Shown here piece after piece: positions 6,276 through 11,621 of a DNA stretch of 38,693 bases. A model generated the notes under the pieces. That model made no database searches and was not told the origin of the DNA. It was given only the letters and a program-made list of their open reading frames with translations. The DNA lies in the IMG/VR virus record IMGVR_UViG_3300042876_000684, positions 1-38,693 of that record; one strand, given 5' to 3'. Position 1 is the stretch's first letter; every line of letters begins with the position of its first letter. Made by a program: the position numbers and the translations under genes. Source of the DNA: a virus.

Positions 6276-6797
6276 AATCACGACAAACCCGCTGGGCACC
6301 CACGGCCTGGCCTCCGACACCACCTCCCCCACCCCCTCGACCATGACCTTATCCGTCGCCCCCCTGGGCAACACCTTCACCCACGCCCGCCCCGGATCGC
6401 GCCCCACCCGCATCTTAAACAACGTCCCAGCCAGGTCGATGGCCTCCCTGAGCGGCGCCCTCCCCTCGCCGCTCAACGATTCCCCGGTCCACCACATCAC
6501 CGCCAACTCTGGCTCCCTTCCCTTCAGGGAGGGGTTGGGGGTAGGTTCTTCTCCCGCCGGGATCGCCTCCCCCACCAACTTGACCATCTCCCGCGCAGGC
6601 CAGCACAGCGACAAATGGAAAGCCTCCAACGGCTTCTCCTCCCACCGCGCCACGGTCACATCGGTGGCCTCCGCGGGCACATACTGCCCGCGCACCTCCG
6701 CCACATCGATCTCCCCCCCCATCCGGAGCAGATGCACCCACCTGAATCCCTGCCAGGAAAGCTTGTTATCCACCACCACCACCGGTCCCGGTCTCAT
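6270..6797 (-). CDS. Hypothetical early protein carrying an embedded repeat peptide
   Basis: A 175-aa protein of unrecognised family with an N-terminal part rich in beta-strand residues (WQGFRWVHLL, then IDVAEVRGQYVP). It is coupled by ATGA to the Mom-like gene upstream, so it may act in the same pathway. Residues about 86-93 read TPNPSLKG, the usual translation of a short palindromic repeat found in many bacterial genomes (DNA at 6511-6553), indicating an in-frame insertion. The stop lies inside the GTTATAA inverted-repeat element. Confidence 0.65.
   Translation of the reverse strand: MRPGPVVVVDNKLSWQGFRWVHLLRMGGEIDVAEVRGQYVPAEATDVTVARWEEKPLEAFHLSLCWPAREMVKLVGEAIPAGEEPTPNPSLKGREPELAVMWWTGESLSGEGRAPLREAIDLAGTLFKMRVGRDPGRAWVKVLPRGATDKVMVEGVGEVVSEARPWVPSGFVVIL
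6511..6553. repeat. GC-rich palindromic dispersed repeat inside a gene
   Basis: CCCTTCCC-TTCA-GGGAGGGG followed by TTGGGGGTAGG is the pattern of short dispersed palindromes that translate as TPNPSxKG in many bacterial chromosomes. Here it is in frame within the gene at 6270-6797. It suggests acquisition from a host chromosome. Recognition is by memory of the pattern. Confidence 0.5.
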
Positions 6798-7501
6798 ACG
6801 GCCCCCTGGTAATCAAATTTCAACTGATCTCGCTGTGCCCTGATCCGGATCGCGCGCTGGTCCCGTTCACTGGCAGCAATCACCATCTTATTTTGCATAC
6901 CATCCAACCCATTCAACCGGATTCTCCAGGTCTGGATCCCGTCCTCATTCGTCCGGAACAACTCAAACCCGGCCTGCTGGTAAATCACACCCCGATGCAA
7001 GCGAGTATCGCAATAACTCAGCAGCCATTTCAATTCGTATGGCTCATTCAAAAATACCGGAGGCCGCACCATCAGGTAATTCTGACTGTACTGGCGGATC
7101 CATTGCTTAATCACTGTGCTGGCCAACGTTGAGCGCCACAATCCGCGCCGGTCGTAAAATCCCGGAACATACTCCGGATTGCATAACTCTCCATCGGCCT
7201 GAAACCGCGGATCGATCCACACCCGCGCCAGGTTGAGCACCTGATAGCGCGTCACCTCGCACCGCCCGGCCCGCACATCCTCCACGGACCCAAACCAATC
7301 TTGACAGCGCGTGGCCTGGGGCCTGCCGAACACCAAATAGCCGATCCGCTTGAGCAGATCATCGGTCATAATCACATAAATCTCATACGATGTTTTAAAG
7401 TGAGGCATCTTATGCAGGTAATGTCCCTCTTCAATTGCTCGGGCACAATCCAGCGCGCTCATCGACACTCTATCCGCGTGATAAATATTAATCAGTCTCA
7501 T
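6794..7501 (-). CDS. Mom-like GNAT-fold protein (possible DNA-base modification enzyme)
   Basis: A 235-aa protein with features of a GNAT acyltransferase fold as in the Mom/XF1762-type phage family: a strand ending GYLVFGRPQATRC (about 54-66), the segment VLNLARVWIDP (88-98), a helix after LWRSTLASTVIKQWIRQY (121-138), and LLSYCDTRLHRGVIYQQAGF (160-179). Mu Mom adds a carbamoylmethyl group to adenine and protects phage DNA from restriction; this relationship is inferred from pattern, not alignment. The ATG at 7501 overlaps the stop of the DUF5131 gene (ATGA), indicating coupled expression, and the next gene is coupled too. The upstream extension to 7576 reads Gly/Ala-rich and was excluded. 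A generic acetyltransferase is the main alternative. Confidence 0.65.
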   Translation of the reverse strand: MRLINIYHADRVSMSALDCARAIEEGHYLHKMPHFKTSYEIYVIMTDDLLKRIGYLVFGRPQATRCQDWFGSVEDVRAGRCEVTRYQVLNLARVWIDPRFQADGELCNPEYVPGFYDRRGLWRSTLASTVIKQWIRQYSQNYLMVRPPVFLNEPYELKWLLSYCDTRLHRGVIYQQAGFELFRTNEDGIQTWRIRLNGLDGMQNKMVIAASERDQRAIRIRAQRDQLKFDYQGAV

Positions 7502-8445
7502 CTCGGCCCCTGCTCCCAGGTTATCCCATCCAACACCCGCCCCGCCGCCCGCTTTCCCACCCGCAGCATCCACCACGGATTCACGCCCGGGTTGGGCTGA
7601 TAAACATACGAAACATCATTCCCAACCCAATGCTGAGAAATCGTCCCATCCTTACCCAGGCACAACTCCTCGTTCGCCCCCATCCCCATATTTTCATGAT
7701 CCCCCTCGTACTTCTCAAAGCTGTCCGTATCGCCGTACTGGGGGAATGCTGGCCACCACTCCCCCCAGCTCTTCCACCAAAATTTCACCCCCATATTATG
7801 ACAATCATCCCGCAAATACCGCGCCCAATCCGGATGGCACGGCCTGGCCCCCACGCCCGTCTCAGCCCCGCCGACCACCAGGTTGATTTTCTGGAAAGCC
7901 CACCGCACCCACGCCAAATGCACCGGCCCGATCAGCGGCTCGCAGCTCACCCACCGACCCGCTGCCGGCGTATTTGCCAAATTCTCAAGCCGGTGGCACA
8001 CATCCTGATTCTCAATCGACACCCCGGCCCAAATATTGGCCGCTGGATCGCGACCCTCATACCGCCGTTGGAAGTACCCCATCATCCGCTTCGCTCGCTT
8101 TGTAAGCACGAGGAAGAGGTGCTGGCTGGCCCGCTCCATCGCCTCGAAGATCAAATCCAACGCCTCATCGCTCACATCCTGGTGGAACAAATCGCCCTGG
8201 CTGCTCACCAGCACCGTCTGGGGCTTCTTCCAGTGCGCAGGCTCATCCAACCGCTTATACATCACCTGCACCACATCGAACGGCTGGGCATACTGCTCTG
8301 GCATCGCCTTACCCGCCACATAAGCCCGGTGTCGCATGTTATGCAGCTCCCTGGCCCAGCAATGCTCACATCCCGCGCTCGCCTTATCGCACCCTACCAC
8401 CACGTTCCATGCCTTAGTCACGTAATCGATCTTCGTTGTACCCAT
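7498..8445 (-). CDS. Phage Gp37/Gp68 family (DUF5131) protein, radical-SAM-like
   Basis: A 315-aa protein of the DUF5131 / phage Gp37-Gp68 family. The N-terminus has three cysteines, C19-x6-C26-x2-C29 in the motif GCDKASAGCEHCWA, plausible ligands for an iron-sulfur cluster as in radical-SAM-like enzymes. Later family hallmarks are VLVSSQGDLFHQDV, LFLVLTKRAKRM, WAGVSIENQ, SCEPLIGP and VVGGAETGVGARPCHPDW (glycine-rich, possibly SAM binding). The reaction and substrate are not established for this family. The ATG at 8445 shares a base with the upstream stop (TGATG), and the gene is coupled to the Mom-like gene downstream, so a joint role in nucleotide or DNA modification is reasonable but unproven. 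The longer frame to 8526 only overlaps the previous gene. Confidence 0.85.
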   Translation of the reverse strand: MGTTKIDYVTKAWNVVVGCDKASAGCEHCWARELHNMRHRAYVAGKAMPEQYAQPFDVVQVMYKRLDEPAHWKKPQTVLVSSQGDLFHQDVSDEALDLIFEAMERASQHLFLVLTKRAKRMMGYFQRRYEGRDPAANIWAGVSIENQDVCHRLENLANTPAAGRWVSCEPLIGPVHLAWVRWAFQKINLVVGGAETGVGARPCHPDWARYLRDDCHNMGVKFWWKSWGEWWPAFPQYGDTDSFEKYEGDHENMGMGANEELCLGKDGTISQHWVGNDVSYVYQPNPGVNPWWMLRVGKRAAGRVLDGITWEQGPR

Positions 8446-9341
8446 CACGCACCTCCCATATACTTCTTCGCAAACGCCGCCAACTCCGTCTTCATTTTCA
8501 TTTCTTCCAGGATGGCAGTCTGCCACAACCCCTCATCCCGCTGGGCCAACACCGCCTCTTCCACCAGGCTCGCCAACTGGCTCGGATTGACCGCGTCCAA
8601 CTCCCACGACGACTCGCCGAACTCATCCACGTAAGCACCATAGCGCGAATCGGTCTCCTTCGCCGGGTTCTCCGGAGGAGACCATTTCTCGATCTGATCC
8701 CAGTTCAGCGCGATCCGCACCACCTCTAACCCGCCAATCACTCCCACTTCCGAGTACATCTCCAACCGTTCGCGCACATCCCGGGTCATATCGATTCCAG
8801 ATGGGTCATGGTCACCTAGATAGACAACGCACAATTTTTTCCCATGCCGCCACTCATAATTCAACCGCTTCCCAAACTCGTACATCGTAGACGAGCTGCT
8901 GTAACCCTTATTCGCCGTAATCGCGATATCCAACCGCTGGCAAACCGGCTCCAACACCCCGCTCAACGCATCCTTCTCAACCATCACCTCCACATGCCAC
9001 GGCTGCCCATGCCACTTGTCAATCCGGAACTGCTGGGCCGCTACCTGGATGATCTCACCCGGGTTATTCCAATGAGACAGCGAAGTCGTCTCCCGCCCGC
9101 GATCCTCGATCATCCCCCAATCGATCAACCCCGCCTGGCGCGCGTTCGACACCAGATTACCCATGTTTTTATAGCTGCGCTGGTTATTTTCGACATAATC
9201 CCGCGAAACCATCTGGTAATACAACTGCCGCAGGCTCAGCCGGAACCCCTGCAACCGGTACTCCTCCAAAATCGCATTGATCGTCTCGATCATCGCCCGG
9301 CTTTCCGCCGAAAATTTACGGTCAACAAATTTCTCTTTCAT
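8445..9341 (-). CDS. Spo11/Topoisomerase VI A-like protein with TOPRIM domain
   Basis: A 298-aa protein with the two parts of a Topo VI-A/Spo11 core. LSLRQLYYQMVSRDY (about 36-49) resembles the winged-helix segment carrying the catalytic tyrosine (Y41 or Y42), and a TOPRIM domain follows with E122 (VMVEKDALSGVL) and GDHDPSGID at 176-184 (D177, D179). KGYSSSSTMYEF between them matches the family. Topo VI-A proteins cut DNA through a tyrosyl link together with an ATPase B subunit; no B subunit is seen here, so it resembles the stand-alone 'Mini-A' proteins of mobile elements. It could nick or cleave DNA for replication or recombination. AAGGAG precedes the ATG; it is coupled to DUF5131. Confidence 0.78.
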   Translation of the reverse strand: MKEKFVDRKFSAESRAMIETINAILEEYRLQGFRLSLRQLYYQMVSRDYVENNQRSYKNMGNLVSNARQAGLIDWGMIEDRGRETTSLSHWNNPGEIIQVAAQQFRIDKWHGQPWHVEVMVEKDALSGVLEPVCQRLDIAITANKGYSSSSTMYEFGKRLNYEWRHGKKLCVVYLGDHDPSGIDMTRDVRERLEMYSEVGVIGGLEVVRIALNWDQIEKWSPPENPAKETDSRYGAYVDEFGESSWELDAVNPSQLASLVEEAVLAQRDEGLWQTAILEEMKMKTELAAFAKKYMGGA

Positions 9342-9344
9342 GCC

Positions 9345-9560
9345 CTACTCCTTTCCTTCCAACGAACCCCACCCCCACCGCTGCAACGCCCCCAGGCCAC
9401 CGGCTACCACCACGAACGCCACCACCCCGGCTGCCAGCACCCACTCCACCCCCAGACCCGGAAACAAAAATCGCCGCCCCAGCGCCACCAACGCCATCCA
9501 TGCCAGCGCCATGCACAGCCCAATAAAACCATCTAACACCACCAATACCCGCTCGCTCAT
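9345..9560 (-). CDS. Small two-span membrane protein
   Basis: A 71-aa protein with two hydrophobic segments (about 6-28, LDGFIGLCMALAWMALVAL, and 38-58, WVLAAGVVAFVVVAGGLGAL) and short charged ends. The ATG at 9560 overlaps the upstream stop (ATGA). Its function is unknown; an early-expressed membrane protein could be an exclusion or inner-membrane factor, and a pinholin-like role cannot be ruled out. Confidence 0.6.
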   Translation of the reverse strand: MSERVLVVLDGFIGLCMALAWMALVALGRRFLFPGLGVEWVLAAGVVAFVVVAGGLGALQRWGWGSLEGKE

Positions 9561-10060
9561 TTTTGCCCCCTTCGCGCCCATTCCATCATCCGAACTCCGG
9601 CCACCTTCAAATCCCACGGAGCGCCCAACTTCCGCTCCCCATACGCCAGGCCCCACAGATGCACCTGGTCGATAACAGTGCTGCCATATATCCCGCACAG
9701 CCCCTTATAGCAAAGCCCCGGCCTACGCCACAGCGCATCCAAGAGCTTCACGTGCACCGCATATATATACCGGACTCCATACCCGGCCCGGATCCGCTGT
9801 GCTGCCTGGTTATGGCCCACGATCCTATCCTCATTCACCACCGGCGCCCACCCCTCTTCCAGGATCGCAGTGCCCCGCTGTAACACCTCGCGCCCCCACG
9901 CCGTCAGCTCGCACTGCTCATCGACCATGTCCTTCATCGCAAACCGCCGAGCGCCATTCATTCTTGCGTGTTCTAACCGCGTCGCCATCAAGCGCAGATC
10001 GCCGAACTGGCTCCAATTAAGATCCGTATAATCCAACAGCCACTGCTCTTTATCAGTCAT
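9557..10060 (-). CDS. Hypothetical early protein
   Basis: A 167-aa soluble protein of unrecognised family. Its segment KLLDALWRRPGLCYKGLCGIYG followed by TVIDQVHLWGLAYGE, with a preceding LTAWGREVL, looks like winged-helix modules (one at the start, one near 105-145), so DNA binding is possible. AAGGAG lies 7 nt before the ATG. It sits 11 nt after the PAPS-reductase-like gene and overlaps the next gene by ATGA, within the early operon. Confidence 0.65.
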   Translation of the reverse strand: MTDKEQWLLDYTDLNWSQFGDLRLMATRLEHARMNGARRFAMKDMVDEQCELTAWGREVLQRGTAILEEGWAPVVNEDRIVGHNQAAQRIRAGYGVRYIYAVHVKLLDALWRRPGLCYKGLCGIYGSTVIDQVHLWGLAYGERKLGAPWDLKVAGVRMMEWARRGQK

Positions 10061-10071
10061 CGAAAATCTCC

Positions 10072-11244
10072 TTATCTAACAAGTAAACTTTGCACAACCA
10101 ACTTACCCGCTTCCGATCTGATCAAATCAATCGGCTTATCCGCGACAATATCCTGCTCTGACCATTTCCGCGGCCAAGCATCCGCCGCCCACAACGCCCG
10201 GATCCGCGCCTGCTCCTCCGGATTGATTAGGTCCACCGACGCTCTCGCCTGGATATCCAGCACCCGCTCCAACCCATACGCCCGCCCGGCCATCGTCAAC
10301 GGCCCCATCCGCTGCCCGTTTTTTGAAAGGCTTCCGTCCTTCAAAACCTCCGGGCTCGCCTTGCGCTTACGCCACTTCGACCGGATCAGCTCGCGATACA
10401 GCGGCTTCAACTCCAACAGCGGCGAAAGGTAGCTCCAGGCCGGATCGCGCACGAGCCGCTCCAACGCCGTATCTCTCGACGCCAGGTTACAGCCCACGCA
10501 CCCCGTCCGCACGTCCTCATCCCCATAGATCGCCGCAATATCCGACACGTTGAACCCGTGCCGGGCCTGCTCGAAATACAGCCAGTCATAGACATGGCAA
10601 ACCCGCCAATGTAACAGCGGCGCCAATGTATCCGCCACGCTCTCATCCGTCGAAGTCTGGAACCACCCCTGTCCACACTCGCCCGAATCGCGTGAGCAAG
10701 AAAAAGCAATCCGCTGATCCCGCGCCGCGCTCTCACCCAACCGCACCCCGGTCATCATCAACAATTTTTCTCCGGTAGCCTGGCGCAGGTCCTGGAGCGC
10801 AGCCATCATCGGTGCCACCTTGATCTGCCCGGTGCACCACCGGAAAGTGTTCTTCGGTGGCGGCACCCCGAGGCCCAGCATATACACGTAAAAGCGTTTA
10901 TCTAACTCAGGCAAAACCACCTGAGCCTTGAACCCCAACGAGCTCAAAACCTTCAACAGCCCCATCGCCGTCATTTGCAAAGGAGGCAGCTCCATCCGGG
11001 TATCCGCGTACAAAACCGTCAAACTCTCCGGAGCAGGCACCAGGTGATTGAGGATTGCCCACGTCACGAAGATCACCGTAGCCGACGAATCCTTCCCGCC
11101 GCTATACGCCACCGCCCAATGCCGATAACGCCGCCCATACTCATTGAGGCTCATCAAACTCAATGACAGGCTATCCTCCAGCGTCATCCGCACCCCCTCA
11201 AACAGCGTCTCCTGGCGCATCCGGACCTTTCTACTAATCACCAT
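10072..11244 (-). CDS. PAPS reductase / DndC-like PP-loop protein
   Basis: A 390-aa PP-loop ATPase of the PAPS reductase/DndC superfamily. The nucleotide-binding loop is SGGKDSS at 48-54. Other family elements are VLYADTRMELPP, RWCTGQIK (C137), TGVRLGES-x2-R (165-175) and GCVGC (C249, C252), so C137, C249 and C252 with C183 or C190 could bind an Fe-S cluster as in DndC. DndC activates sulfur for DNA phosphorothioation, whereas PAPS reductases reduce sulfate; no other dnd gene is present. A nucleotide or DNA sulfur-chemistry role is therefore inferred. GGAGG lies 6 nt before the ATG, and three ATGTTCACAC boxes lie just upstream, so the gene likely heads a transcript controlled by those boxes. 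Confidence 0.82.
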   Translation of the reverse strand: MVISRKVRMRQETLFEGVRMTLEDSLSLSLMSLNEYGRRYRHWAVAYSGGKDSSATVIFVTWAILNHLVPAPESLTVLYADTRMELPPLQMTAMGLLKVLSSLGFKAQVVLPELDKRFYVYMLGLGVPPPKNTFRWCTGQIKVAPMMAALQDLRQATGEKLLMMTGVRLGESAARDQRIAFSCSRDSGECGQGWFQTSTDESVADTLAPLLHWRVCHVYDWLYFEQARHGFNVSDIAAIYGDEDVRTGCVGCNLASRDTALERLVRDPAWSYLSPLLELKPLYRELIRSKWRKRKASPEVLKDGSLSKNGQRMGPLTMAGRAYGLERVLDIQARASVDLINPEEQARIRALWAADAWPRKWSEQDIVADKPIDLIRSEAGKLVVQSLLVR

Positions 11245-11260
11245 TGCCTACCTCCAATAA

Positions 11261-11301
11261 ATGTTCACACTCTCAAAACAATGTTCACACGATGTTCACA
11301 C
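11261..11301. repeat. Three ATGTTCACAC iteron-like boxes upstream of the PAPS-like gene
   Basis: ATGTTCACAC occurs at 11261-11270, 11281-11290 and 11292-11301. Offsets of 20 and 11 bp put the boxes on roughly the same DNA face. Together with the groups at 11451 and 11587 they suggest binding sites for one phage protein (initiator or repressor). Degenerate relatives lie at about 11366-11382. Confidence 0.75.
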
Positions 11302-11450
11302 TCGCCTTACCCGCCCTACCCCCCTATAAGGCTTACAAGGCAAAATCGAGACGCTATCTCATATACATTCACAAATATTCATAAAGTAGTTAAAAAAGCC
11401 TCCTTTTTGGAGATTGACGGCCATCCAAAAACGACCGGTAAGGGACATCC

Positions 11451-11475
11451 GTGAACATGTGAACGTTGTGAACAT
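11451..11475. repeat. Three GTGAACRT boxes (inverse orientation)
   Basis: GTGAACAT (11451-11458), GTGAACGT (11459-11466) and GTGAACAT (11468-11475) are the reverse complement of the ATGTTCAC boxes, packed 8-9 bp apart. They flank the central dyad on one side. Confidence 0.75.
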
Positions 11476-11493
11476 TGGTAGGGGGTAGCGCAA

Positions 11494-11568
11494 TGTAATT
11501 TGTAATTGTGTTTTCTGGCAAAATCACACCCTGAAGAGCCTAATTTGCCAATTACAAAACAAATTACA
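11494..11568. other. Nested dyad; candidate replication origin core
   Basis: TGTAATT (11494-11500) pairs with AATTACA (11562-11568), TGTAATTG (11501-11508) with CAATTACA (11549-11556), and TGGCAAAAT (11516-11524) imperfectly with AATTTGCCA (11542-11550). This interrupted AT-rich dyad lies between two groups of iteron-like boxes and beside the primase-helicase gene. The 373-bp region 11245-11617 has no credible gene; an 80-codon frame there is simply translated repeats. Confidence 0.55.
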
Positions 11569-11586
11569 CGCCCCCATACCTGTACA

Positions 11587-11621
11587 ATGTTCACAATGTT
11601 CACAAAGTTCATAACGTTCAC
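11587..11621. repeat. Four tandem 9-bp iterons at the primase 3' end
   Basis: ATGTTCAC (11587), ATGTTCAC (11596), AAGTTCAT (11605) and ACGTTCAC (11614) recur at an exact 9-bp period. The last overlaps the stop codon of the primase-helicase gene. This is the tightest of the three groups in the intergenic region. Confidence 0.75.

Noticed and set aside
10074-10092. Another copy of the CTAACAAGT operator word at the end of the PAPS-like gene
   Set aside because: CTAACAAGTAAACT matches 12 of 14 positions but is inside a coding end with no promoter and may be chance.
11394-11412. Weak hairpin CTCC-AAAAA-GGAG with T6 as a terminator after the primase gene
   Set aside because: The stem is only four base pairs; too weak to annotate, though the U-tract is present on the minus strand.
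11379-11621. 80-codon minus-strand frame in the iteron region
   Set aside because: Its start (MNVMNFVNIVNIV) is just translated 9-bp iterons and the remainder has no protein-like pattern.
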